The translations under genes were made by a program, and so were the position numbers. Under the pieces are notes generated by a model, which saw nothing but the letters and a program-made list of their open reading frames with translations, was not told where the DNA came from and did no database searches. Source: Candidatus Treponema excrementipullorum (GTDB taxonomy: Bacteria; Spirochaetota; Spirochaetia; Treponematales; Treponemataceae). From it: a DNA stretch of 7,091 nucleotides. How positions within the stretch are numbered: position 1 is the stretch's first letter; every line of letters begins with the position of its first letter. Positions 1-6,218 of this stretch are shown here, one piece after another. Where the stretch lies: positions 1 through 7,091 of the forward strand of contig JAHLFV010000121.1 of NCBI GenBank assembly GCA_018883625.1. The letters run 5' to 3'.

Positions 1-42
1 TTTCTCTTATATTCCTAGGATATCCTAGGAATATAAGAGAAA
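1..42. repeat. Perfect 42-bp palindrome, no spacer
   Basis: The first 21 bases are the exact reverse complement of the next 21, with the dyad centre between 21 and 22. The core holds two copies of the 8-bp palindrome TCCTAGGA separated by two bases (16-23 overlapping the centre and 23-30), so palindromes are nested inside the larger one. As RNA or extruded DNA it could form a stem of about 19 bp with a minimal loop. It lies in AT-rich non-coding DNA about 240 bp before pgi. It could be a bidirectional terminator of the gene to the left, a protein-binding dyad, or an artefact if the window starts at a contig end. The symmetry is certain; the role is unknown. Confidence 0.9.
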
Positions 43-201
43 AGACAGCGATGAGTATAATCCGATTTCTTTCAAAAAAATCAGCTACTTACATCAATGT
101 TTCTTCTGAAATCTAGACCATAAAACATGCCTTAAATTTCTGACATTTCCTACAAAGTTGTAAAAACTTTTAAGCACCCATCTTTCTTCTAAAAAAATCC
201 C

Positions 202-231
202 CTGTCATAAAATAAAAAAATATGATATATT
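202..231 (+). promoter_or_regulatory. Candidate pgi promoter
   Basis: A -35-like CTGTCA (202-207, four of six matches to TTGACA) is separated by 18 bp from TATATT (226-231, five of six). The predicted transcription start is near 235-238, giving a leader of about 46-50 nt for pgi. The surrounding DNA is very AT-rich, so chance matches are likely. Confidence 0.4.
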
Positions 232-238
232 CTAACCG

Positions 239-253
239 TTCATCTCAGATGAA
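239..253. promoter_or_regulatory. Operator-like 15-bp palindrome in pgi leader
   Basis: TTCATCTCAGATGAA is a perfect 7-bp inverted repeat around one central base. It starts almost exactly at the predicted pgi transcription start. It could be a repressor site, or a short 5'-end hairpin (5-bp stem, 5-nt loop) in the mRNA. The symmetry is seen directly; the function is inferred. Confidence 0.4.
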
Positions 254-270
254 TTTATTTTTAATTTTTC

Positions 271-274
271 GAGG
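271..274 (+). promoter_or_regulatory. Ribosome binding site of pgi
   Basis: GAGG lies 9 nt before the ATG at 284, supporting that start. This contrasts with several other genes in the window, which have no Shine-Dalgarno. Confidence 0.65.
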
Positions 275-283
275 TACAATCAA

Positions 284-1867
284 ATGATTCAATGGCAAAA
301 TCTTGATACCCTGGAAGCATATAAAAAGCTTCAATCTTTGAAAAACCTTGTTTCTGTCAAAGAAGAACTTTCCGGTTCCCAAGGGGCACAACGGGTTAAA
401 AATTATTCTGTTCCCATGGCTGCAGGTCTTACCTATAACTATGCCGCAAAAGAAGTAAATCCTCAAGTTTTAGCTATTTTGCAGGAACTTGCCGACGAGG
501 CTCAAGTTACGGAAAAATTCCAAGAATTGTACAACGGAGCTGTTATCAATACCGGAGAAAATAGAAAAGTTTTGCACCACCTTCTTCGGGGACAGTTAGG
601 AAATGATGTACTTTTTGAAGAAAAAAACGAAAGAGATTTTTACAAAGCTCAAATAGATGCCATTGCCGACTTTGCACATAAGGTACACAAAAGAGAAATC
701 TGCAACGCTGCCGGAGAACCTTTTACCGCAGTAGTACAAATCGGTATCGGTGGTTCCGACTTAGGTCCCCGTGCAATGTATTTAGCTTTGGAACAGTGGG
801 CTCGGACAAATAATTGTCTTAAAATGAAGGCAGCCTTTATTTCAAATGTAGACCCAGATGACGGTGCCACAGTTATCGCCAACACCGATTTGGCTCATAC
901 ACTGTTTATTCTTGTTTCCAAAAGCGGTACAACTCAGGAAACATTGGCCAATGAGTTGTTTGTAAAAGACTACATCAAAAAGGCGGGATTAAATCCGGCT
1001 TGTCACATGGTAGCTGTTACCTCCGAAACAAGCCCCTTGGCAAATAACCCTGAATATTTGGCATCTTTTTACATCGATGATTTTATCGGCGGACGCTATT
1101 CTTCTACCTCTGCCGTAGGAGGAGCTGTTCTTTCATTGGCTTTCGGTCCAGAAGTGTTCAAAGACTTTTTGGCAGGAGCTCACGAAGCTGATATTACTGC
1201 AAAGGAAAAAACAATCACACATAATCCTTCCCTTTTGGATGCATTGATTGGTTTATATGAACGAAACATTCAAGGTTACCCCACCACAGCTATTTTACCC
1301 TATAGTCAGGCTCTCAGTCGCCTTCCTGCCCATCTTCAGCAGGCTGACATGGAATCTAACGGTAAACACGTAAACTGCCGAGGAGAGAAGGTTGATTATG
1401 TAACAGGCCCGATAATTTTCGGTGAACCGGGAACAAACGGTCAGCACTCTTTCTACCAGTTACTCCATCAGGGAACAGATATTGTACCCTTGCAGTTTAT
1501 CGGTTTTAAAAACAACCAAAACGGCAACGATATTGTAGTAGACGGCTCTACCAGCCAGAAAAAGCTTTGTGCAAACTTGGCAGCTCAAATTGTTGCCTTT
1601 GCCTGCGGTAAAAGGGATGACAATCCTAACAAAAACTTTACCGGCGGTCGTCCTTCCAGCTTGATTTACGGAGAACAGCTTACTCCCAAAACTTTGGGAG
1701 CTTTGTTGGCTCATTTTGAAAACAAAATCATGTTCCAAGGATTTTTGTGGAACTTAAACAGCTTTGATCAAGAAGGTGTTCAGCTAGGTAAACTGCTTAC
1801 AAAACAGGTACTTGCCCACAAAACAGAAGGTGCGTTAAAAGAATTTTCTGATATTTTTGAAATCTAA
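284..1867 (+). CDS. pgi: Glucose-6-phosphate isomerase
   Basis: This cytoplasmic enzyme interconverts glucose 6-phosphate and fructose 6-phosphate in glycolysis and gluconeogenesis. The 527-aa product is full length for the large bacterial/eukaryotic-type PGI family. The first family signature is complete (D266-x-IGGRYSSTSAVG, including R271). The second is at 486-503 (GFLWNLNSFDQ, then GV-Q-LGK). By alignment to rabbit PGI the catalytic residues are E357 (in MESNGK), H388 (in NGQH) and K503. The phosphate-binding loop SKSGTT is at 212-217. The usual Glu of the second signature is Gln here (Q500), which is not a catalytic position. The ATG is supported by a GAGG ribosome binding site. The gene stands alone, with a candidate promoter upstream and an intrinsic terminator immediately downstream, so it is probably monocistronic. 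Identity is near certain. Confidence 0.98.
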   Translation: MIQWQNLDTLEAYKKLQSLKNLVSVKEELSGSQGAQRVKNYSVPMAAGLTYNYAAKEVNPQVLAILQELADEAQVTEKFQELYNGAVINTGENRKVLHHLLRGQLGNDVLFEEKNERDFYKAQIDAIADFAHKVHKREICNAAGEPFTAVVQIGIGGSDLGPRAMYLALEQWARTNNCLKMKAAFISNVDPDDGATVIANTDLAHTLFILVSKSGTTQETLANELFVKDYIKKAGLNPACHMVAVTSETSPLANNPEYLASFYIDDFIGGRYSSTSAVGGAVLSLAFGPEVFKDFLAGAHEADITAKEKTITHNPSLLDALIGLYERNIQGYPTTAILPYSQALSRLPAHLQQADMESNGKHVNCRGEKVDYVTGPIIFGEPGTNGQHSFYQLLHQGTDIVPLQFIGFKNNQNGNDIVVDGSTSQKKLCANLAAQIVAFACGKRDDNPNKNFTGGRPSSLIYGEQLTPKTLGALLAHFENKIMFQGFLWNLNSFDQEGVQLGKLLTKQVLAHKTEGALKEFSDIFEI

Positions 1868-1883
1868 TTTTTAAGATTTTCCC

Positions 1884-1918
1884 AAGGGCTTCCTGATATA
1901 AATCGGGGAGCCCTTTTT
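1884..1918 (+). terminator. Rho-independent terminator of pgi
   Basis: The stem pairs 1884-1893 (AAGGGCTTCC) with 1906-1915 (GGGAGCCCTT), ten pairs including one G-U wobble. The loop is about 12 nt and a run of five T follows the GC-rich part. It starts 16 bp after the pgi stop and isolates pgi from the next gene. Confidence 0.9.
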
Positions 1919-1930
1919 ATATCGACTCCC

Positions 1931-1959
1931 TTGTTTATACAATCTTACCTTGTTATAAT
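1931..1959 (+). promoter_or_regulatory. Promoter of M28 peptidase gene
   Basis: TTGTTT (1931-1936), a 17-bp spacer and a perfect TATAAT (1954-1959) preceded by an extended -10 TGT. The predicted start of transcription is about 1964-1966, only 3-5 nt before the ATG at 1969, leaving no room for a ribosome binding site. The mRNA is therefore predicted to be leaderless or nearly so. Confidence 0.75.
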
Positions 1960-1968
1960 ACCGAAGTC

Positions 1969-2856
1969 ATGTACCAAGAAGATTTTCAACAGTTTTTGCA
2001 ACAAAATTGCGACAGAAAGCAATTTATTTTAGATATACTTTCCGATTTTGGCATTAAAGGACATATACTATCTTTAGATAATTCTGCTCATATCATTGTC
2101 AGATTTCCCCATGATGCCTATAATCCTCAATTCAGAATGAAAACCGTATTAGTGCACTATGACAGAGTTCCCGGCAGTCCCGGAGCAAATGACAATAGTG
2201 CTGCTGTTTTTCAGGTTTTATACTGGGCTCGCCGGCTTTTGCGTTTTCCTGGCAGTCATAATGTAAAAATTATATTTTCCGATGGAGAAGAAATGGGAAA
2301 CAGCGAAGGTGTTTCTGAACAAGGGGCTTTTGGTATTGCTTCCAAATTCCGGCAATTGGGGCTTACCAACGAAGATATTTATGTTTTTGACTGTTGTGGC
2401 AGGGGAGATGTTTTTGTTCTTTCAAAAGCAGGCTCAGGACAGGGAAGCCCTGGGTTTCAAAGACAGTTCAATTCACTTATACACAGAACAGAAGATTTAC
2501 TCCGCAGGGTTTCACCCAACAGATGGCTCACATTGCCGGTGCCTTACAGCGATAACGCCGGATTTCTTGCTTGTGGAATTCCTGCAGTAGCAATAACAGT
2601 CCTTCCTTCTTCAGAAGCTGTGACATATATGAGAAATCTGCAACGAATTCCGGGACTGGAAGCATCTATAATGAAAGGGACTCTGCCCAAAAACGCAAAA
2701 CCTTTGGAACCTTATGAAGTACAGGAAAAAATGCCTGCCACCTGGAGACTGTTACATACAGAATATGATAACATCTCCAGTCTTACCCCCCAAACCAACG
2801 CTCTTATGGAAAAGCTGTTGGATTCTTTGGCTCACCTAAGAACGCCGATTTGGTAA
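1969..2856 (+). CDS. M28 family zinc peptidase (aminopeptidase-like)
   Basis: Predicted di-zinc peptidase of the M28 (aminopeptidase Y/S, PA-independent catalytic domain) family, 295 aa. It has no signal peptide or membrane segment, so it is probably a cytoplasmic enzyme trimming peptides or amino-acid derivatives; the substrate cannot be read from sequence. The metal centre is recognisable: H63 in HYD (63-65), bridging D75 in GANDNSAA, catalytic E107 and zinc ligand E108 in SDGEEMG, D141 in FDCCGRGD, and H263 in LLHTEYDN. A YSDN segment (193-196) also matches the family. The protein is little more than the catalytic domain. The ATG follows a strong promoter by 9 bases and has no Shine-Dalgarno. 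Its stop lies 7 bp from that of the convergent popT gene, with no terminator visible between them. The family call is strong; the specific activity is open. Confidence 0.88.
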   Translation: MYQEDFQQFLQQNCDRKQFILDILSDFGIKGHILSLDNSAHIIVRFPHDAYNPQFRMKTVLVHYDRVPGSPGANDNSAAVFQVLYWARRLLRFPGSHNVKIIFSDGEEMGNSEGVSEQGAFGIASKFRQLGLTNEDIYVFDCCGRGDVFVLSKAGSGQGSPGFQRQFNSLIHRTEDLLRRVSPNRWLTLPVPYSDNAGFLACGIPAVAITVLPSSEAVTYMRNLQRIPGLEASIMKGTLPKNAKPLEPYEVQEKMPATWRLLHTEYDNISSLTPQTNALMEKLLDSLAHLRTPIW

Positions 2857-2863
2857 TACTATT

Positions 2864-3694
2864 CTACTCTTCTATTTTTTCACGGGAAGCGATGTATGAA
2901 ATACAACAGCCTACAGCACCGCACAAAAGAGAGGTTACCACAGTGGTAACAGAACCAAAACCGGGGAAGATTACCAAAATGGAGCCTAAGACTAACCCCA
3001 AAATTGCTCCGTAGGTATGAGCCGGAACCTTTGCCATAAGGAAACGGACCAAACCTGCCCCTACCAACAAACCGGCAATGGCTCCTAACGCCCCGGGAAT
3101 CAGTAACGGAATATTCAAATCAGCAACAGCAGCTATAATCGTACTGTAAATCCCCACGACTAACATTAAAAAAGAACCGGAAATACCGGGAATTATCATC
3201 GCAATCGCTGCAAAAGCCAGCCCGATAAATAGTTTTATGGCTAATCCCACAGTAAGCTCTGTTTGAATAACATTACCGGCTTCGGAAACATCAGTATACG
3301 CCATAACAGCCATAATTCCTAACGCAACTACAGCACATAGTATTCCGCCTATTCTTCCGGAAGATTTCTTTTTGGCAGCAGAGTTAAAACGTTTGTAAAT
3401 CATGGGAATACTACCAAGAATAATTCCGATAAAAAACCAATTTGTCTGAGTAGGATATTCTGCAAACAAAAAAGTAATAAGTTTACTGAATAAAATTATT
3501 CCCAATCCCATACCGATTATAAGGGGGAGAATAAATTTCCATTCTTTAAGAATCTTTTTTATATCCAAGGTAATGACATGTATCAATCTGTCGTAAATAT
3601 TAAAAACTACAGCCAAGGTTCCGCCGGACACACCGGGAATAACATTAGCTACACCTAAAATAACACCGATACCGATTAATTTTATGATTTCCAT
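2864..3694 (-). CDS. popT: DUF368/PopT family polyprenyl-phosphate transporter
   Basis: A 276-aa hydrophobic inner-membrane protein with both hallmark motifs of DUF368: IPGVSGGT at 19-26 and the internally related IPGISGS at 168-174, suggesting two inverted or repeated halves. Around eight hydrophobic segments can be seen (about 4-30, 55-77, 84-100, 115-133, 148-170, 172-192, 198-220 and 228-268, the last probably two). In other bacteria (reported in 2023) this family was shown to return undecaprenyl phosphate to the cytoplasmic face for reuse in envelope polymer synthesis; the same role is inferred here. An ATG 16 codons upstream (3742) is in frame, but it precedes the promoter at 3704-3732 and would add a poorly fitting MYPLV... 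extension. The start MEIIKLIG at 3694 is therefore preferred. No Shine-Dalgarno is present and the mRNA is predicted to begin about 3 nt before the ATG. Confidence 0.9.
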   Translation of the reverse strand: MEIIKLIGIGVILGVANVIPGVSGGTLAVVFNIYDRLIHVITLDIKKILKEWKFILPLIIGMGLGIILFSKLITFLFAEYPTQTNWFFIGIILGSIPMIYKRFNSAAKKKSSGRIGGILCAVVALGIMAVMAYTDVSEAGNVIQTELTVGLAIKLFIGLAFAAIAMIIPGISGSFLMLVVGIYSTIIAAVADLNIPLLIPGALGAIAGLLVGAGLVRFLMAKVPAHTYGAILGLVLGSILVIFPGFGSVTTVVTSLLCGAVGCCISYIASREKIEE

Positions 3695-3703
3695 GATTTC
3701 ATT

Positions 3704-3732
3704 ATTATAATAGAATACAACAAGTATAACAA
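3704..3732 (-). promoter_or_regulatory. Promoter of popT
   Basis: Reading the minus strand: TTGTTA (3732-3727), a 17-bp spacer and a perfect TATAAT (3709-3704). Predicted transcription begins near 3697, three bases before the ATG at 3694. The distance from -10 to start codon (9 bases) is the same as for the M28 gene. This also decides the popT start, since the upstream ATG at 3742 would not be transcribed from here. Confidence 0.75.
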
Positions 3733-3752
3733 GGGGATACAAAAAATTATTC

Positions 3753-3781
3753 TTGTTGCAAAGAAAGAAACATGTTACACT
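3753..3781 (+). promoter_or_regulatory. Candidate promoter of DUF2200 gene
   Basis: TTGTTG (3753-3758), a 17-bp spacer and TACACT (3776-3781, four of six matches) preceded by an extended -10 TGT. Predicted transcription start is about 3788, just before in-frame ATGs at 3790 and 3799. The ATG at 3772 lies within this element. Weaker than the other promoters here. Confidence 0.42.
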
Positions 3782-3798
3782 GGTGCTGGATGATTATT

Positions 3799-4149
3799 AT
3801 GAAAAATGAAAAAGTCTTTAAGATGAAGTTTAGCGTACTATATCCGTTATTAATCAACAAAGCAGTAAAAAAACAAAGAACACAAGAGGAAGTAAATACC
3901 GTAATTACGTGGCTCACAGGGTATTCCTCCCAGGATATTCTTCAGTTGCTCAACACAGAAATCACTTACGAAGATTTTTTTAAGCATGCCCCTCACATGA
4001 ATCCCAACAGAGCCCTCATTACCGGAAAGATTTGCGGAATAACAATAGAATCCATAGAAGATCCAATGATGAAAGAAATACGATATTTAGATAAACTCAT
4101 CGATGAACTTGCAAAAGGACGTCCCCTTGAAAAGATTTTGAGGAATTAG
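3799..4149 (+). CDS. DUF2200 family protein of unknown function
   Basis: A 116-aa soluble protein matching the DUF2200 family as I know it. Visible landmarks are KMKFSVLYPLLINKA near the N-terminus, a TQEEV...ITWLTGY segment, DFFKHAPHMNPNRALITG in the middle, and a highly conserved C-terminus IEDPMMKEIRYLDKLIDELAKGRPLEKIL. No signal peptide, membrane segment or obvious catalytic motif is present, and no function is established to my knowledge. In-frame ATGs also exist at 3772 and 3790. The start at 3799 is preferred because family members begin only a few residues before the (K/R)xF/YxMxF motif, and 3772 overlaps the candidate promoter. ATG 3790 (119 aa) would fit a leaderless start. No convincing Shine-Dalgarno precedes any of them. 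The gene is divergent from popT and convergent with the RRM gene. Confidence 0.85.
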   Translation: MKNEKVFKMKFSVLYPLLINKAVKKQRTQEEVNTVITWLTGYSSQDILQLLNTEITYEDFFKHAPHMNPNRALITGKICGITIESIEDPMMKEIRYLDKLIDELAKGRPLEKILRN

Positions 4150-4204
4150 GCTTGCGGGAATCCCTGTCGTATATTACGAGAAAATGTATAAGCTTCTCGG
4201 CAGT

Positions 4205-4465
4205 TTACTCCGTATCGACAGTATTTTCAGCAATTTTTACCCGTATCCGTCGACCATCTAAGTTATACCCCCTTAAGTCTGACAGGAGTTTCTCGATATC
4301 AGAGATATTCTGTAACTCTACAAATCCGAATCCTCGGGATTGGTTTGTTATTTTGTCTCGAATAATCTTTACGGAAAGTATAGTCCCATATCTGCCAAAC
4401 AGTTCCTCTAAAGACTTTTCCGTAGTATTAAAACTTAAATTTCCTATGTACAATTTTTCCTGCAT
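4205..4465 (-). CDS. Small RRM-domain RNA-binding protein
   Basis: An 86-aa cytoplasmic protein made almost entirely of one RNA recognition motif. RNP2 is LYIGNL (5-10) and RNP1 is RGFGFVEL (44-51), with the aromatic residues that stack on RNA bases intact; only a short acidic tail follows. Such solo RRM proteins occur in spirochaetes, cyanobacteria and some other bacteria and are often linked to cold or stress adaptation, but the RNA target here is unknown. Two ATGs are close together (4471 and 4465). AAGGA sits directly against the first and 6 nt before the second, so the second is chosen (MQEKLYIG), which also fits family N-termini. A promoter about 45 nt upstream overlaps that of hslO. 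No clear terminator is seen downstream. Confidence 0.93.
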   Translation of the reverse strand: MQEKLYIGNLSFNTTEKSLEELFGRYGTILSVKIIRDKITNQSRGFGFVELQNISDIEKLLSDLRGYNLDGRRIRVKIAENTVDTE

Positions 4466-4471
4466 AGTCAT

Positions 4472-4476
4472 TCCTT
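4472..4476 (-). promoter_or_regulatory. Ribosome binding site fixing RRM start
   Basis: AAGGA on the minus strand is 6 nt before the ATG at 4465 but adjoins the ATG at 4471, so the internal ATG is the likelier start. Confidence 0.65.
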
Positions 4477-4516
4477 ACTGAATACTAACTCCCTACAATA
4501 TTTTCTAAGTCGGCAG

Positions 4517-4545
4517 AGTCTACAAAAAATAATAATTGATGTCAA
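4517..4545 (-). promoter_or_regulatory. Candidate promoter of RRM gene
   Basis: On the minus strand a consensus TTGACA (4545-4540) is followed after 17 bp by TAGACT (4522-4517, four of six matches). Predicted start is near 4510, giving a leader of about 45 nt. Its -35 shares bases 4540-4541 with the -35 of the divergent hslO promoter. Confidence 0.5.
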
Positions 4546-4564
4546 CAAAAAAAAACAGTATATT
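4536..4564 (+). promoter_or_regulatory. Promoter of hslO
   Basis: TTGATG (4536-4541), a 17-bp spacer and TATATT (4559-4564). The transcription start, 7 bases past the -10, falls on the A of the ATG at 4571. No Shine-Dalgarno precedes the gene, so a leaderless mRNA is predicted. Confidence 0.6.
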
Positions 4565-4570
4565 TAGTTT

Positions 4571-5515
4571 ATGATTAAAGCAGAAATTAAAGATAAAGAA
4601 CTTTTACAACATCTAGATTCTATAGAAAAAGACGGTATGTCCATATTTGTTATGGCAGAAGGACGATATCGGGGAGCTTTTTTTAACGGAACCAGATTTA
4701 TAAATCAAATGAGAGCCAACCACAACTTGGGCATTTTAGAAACCCTTGTCTTAGGTCAGGGAGCTTTGTGTGCCGCTTTGATGATTCCAACAATTAAGGG
4801 GATGGGGCGCCTTGTTTTCCGATATGACACTAACGGACCTGCAGCCGGTTTTGTAGTAGAAGCAGATAGTGCCGGCGGTGTTCGTGGCTACTTGTTGCAG
4901 GATCCCATTCCCATAGACAAGCCCTTGGAAAGTTGGGATTTATCTCCTTTTTTCGGCCCGGGAGTTTTAACCGTAACCCGTATCAATGAAGGAGCCCGAG
5001 AACCGCAAATTGGTGCAGTGGAAATACAACATAAAAATATCGCTCAAGATTTAACTTGGTATTTTGCCCAGTCTGAGCAAATAAACACCGCCTTCAATAC
5101 CAGTATTCAGTTCGACAAAGAAGGACGGGTGATCGGTGCCGGAGGAATGTTTATACAAAAGATGCCCGGTTTTGGCGGAAAACGTTCCGCAACCTTTGCT
5201 GATATGTCAGAGGAAGATCTAACTTTGGCAGTGGAGCACGCCTTTGGATCTGCACCTTCTTACGGTCAATGGTTTGCAGAAAAAGGGAACAGAGAGGACA
5301 TAATTTACGGTCTGTTCAGAAACTTTAATCCATCTACTGTGTTGGAGCGGGATATTACTTTTAGTTGTCCCTGTTCTCAAGAAAGATATACGCAGGCAAT
5401 CAAAAACTTAGGCAAAGAAGAATTAGAAGATATCAAGGCAAAGGATCCCGACCCATTGGAAGTCGTGTGTCACAATTGCGGCAGTGTATACTACATTCCT
5501 AAAGCTAGCTTGTAG
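4571..5515 (+). CDS. hslO: Redox-regulated chaperone Hsp33
   Basis: A cytoplasmic holdase chaperone that in well-studied homologues is kept inactive by zinc and activated by oxidation plus unfolding, protecting proteins during oxidative stress. The 314-aa product is of normal length (family about 290-300). The N-terminal substrate-binding domain spans about 1-195. The C-terminal redox switch keeps all four zinc cysteines: C266-P-C268, a 31-residue spacing, then C300-HN-C303. Family segments such as GRLVFRYDTNGPAAGF (79-94, with GVRGY at 103-107) and FIQKMPG (194-200) are visible. One additional cysteine, C67, lies outside the switch. The ATG lies 6 bases after a -10 element with no ribosome binding site. 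Its 3' end overlaps the convergent lipoprotein gene by 11 bp. An oxidative-stress role is inferred from the family; no oxidative-stress regulator site is recognised here. Confidence 0.96.
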   Translation: MIKAEIKDKELLQHLDSIEKDGMSIFVMAEGRYRGAFFNGTRFINQMRANHNLGILETLVLGQGALCAALMIPTIKGMGRLVFRYDTNGPAAGFVVEADSAGGVRGYLLQDPIPIDKPLESWDLSPFFGPGVLTVTRINEGAREPQIGAVEIQHKNIAQDLTWYFAQSEQINTAFNTSIQFDKEGRVIGAGGMFIQKMPGFGGKRSATFADMSEEDLTLAVEHAFGSAPSYGQWFAEKGNREDIIYGLFRNFNPSTVLERDITFSCPCSQERYTQAIKNLGKEELEDIKAKDPDPLEVVCHNCGSVYYIPKASL

Positions 5516-6218
5516 CATTTTTCGGAGTTATTTTCAGAGAGCCTAAATATTCTACCTGACTGTAAATCGGAGTCAGAGAAGTATTCATTCCCGTAGCAAC
5601 GGCAAAGGCGGCTACATAATAGGCTTCTGTCGTAACCCCGGCAGTATATGTGTAGTCGCTGTCGTTTTCTTGGGGACATTTGTATTTTCCGTCAGCGCTT
5701 GTATCATTGTTGTCAAAGGTAAAATAGCCGTCGTTCTCCCGCACAGGTATTCCTCGGGAAGTACCTCCGATAATAACTTCCGGCTTATGAGCCGTAGTGT
5801 CATAGAGATAAATCATTACATCGGTAACACCGTCGTTTTTGGTAACCAAGTTGGAAGAAGTAATTTCCGTTGTAGATAACAACTTGTAGTTGTAACTTCG
5901 CAGTGTGTTAATACCCCTATCGGAATATTCTTCGTTGTAATTCTCAATAGCAATACGTTCAGATTGAAGTTTTTGCGGATCATTGTATATTTTGTAGTAT
6001 ACGGCCGTACCTTGGTAAACATCTCCCGCAGTATCTACTGTTCTGAATTCAAAATATTGCAGACTGGGATCTGATGAGTCTCCGGCAGATGTAGCAGCGT
6101 CTATAAAATGTGTTCTTATAGGATGGTTCAGATAATAAAAAGTATCAAGTCCGCAGGAAAAAAGAGGAAAAACAAAAAGACAGCTGTAGAAAAGTATTTT
6201 TCGCAGTACAACCACCAT
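5505..6218 (-). CDS. Putative treponemal-type lipoprotein, function unknown
   Basis: A 237-aa secreted protein whose first 22 residues form a lipoprotein signal: basic RK at 6-7, a hydrophobic stretch ILFYSCLFVFPLF, and a relaxed spirochaete lipobox L19-F20-S21-C22. Acylation at C22 would anchor the remainder to a membrane, facing the periplasm or cell surface. The mature part begins GLDTFYYLNHP and is rich in Thr, Tyr, Asp and Asn, with a predicted mostly beta character; only one further cysteine follows. I recognise no enzymatic domain. The start is uncertain: the ATG at 6218 is only 3 bases after the predicted -10, whereas the next codon, a GTG at 6215, coincides with the predicted transcription start; either preserves the signal peptide. 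No Shine-Dalgarno is visible. It follows the TPR gene by 41 bp on the same strand but appears to have its own promoter. Confidence 0.82.
   Translation of the reverse strand: MVVVLRKILFYSCLFVFPLFSCGLDTFYYLNHPIRTHFIDAATSAGDSSDPSLQYFEFRTVDTAGDVYQGTAVYYKIYNDPQKLQSERIAIENYNEEYSDRGINTLRSYNYKLLSTTEITSSNLVTKNDGVTDVMIYLYDTTAHKPEVIIGGTSRGIPVRENDGYFTFDNNDTSADGKYKCPQENDSDYTYTAGVTTEAYYVAAFAVATGMNTSLTPIYSQVEYLGSLKITPKNATS

Noticed and set aside
51..116. 21-codon open frame starting MSIIRFLSKK upstream of pgi
   Set aside because: No convincing ribosome binding site at proper spacing, very AT-rich, and no recognisable similarity; open frames this short are expected by chance.
154..170. Small stem AAAGTT-5 nt-AACTTT in the pgi leader region
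   Set aside because: A 6-bp A/T-dominated repeat in AT-rich DNA is expected by chance and lies upstream of the predicted transcription start.
2282..2590. 102-codon plus-strand frame inside the M28 gene
   Set aside because: It lies wholly within the M28 coding region in another frame, has no family features, and the M28 frame carries all catalytic motifs.
4177..4199. 6-bp inverted repeat CGAGAA/TTCTCG between the DUF2200 and RRM genes
   Set aside because: The stem is short, the loop is 11 nt and neither strand has a U-rich tract directly after it, so it does not qualify as a terminator.
4152..4481. 109-codon plus-strand frame opposite the RRM gene
   Set aside because: It is antisense to a clear RRM domain with intact RNP motifs; no similarity or ribosome binding site supports it.
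5491..5879. Several 60-70 codon frames overlapping the lipoprotein gene on both strands
   Set aside because: All are shadows of the lipoprotein frame, which alone has a signal peptide, lipobox and promoter.
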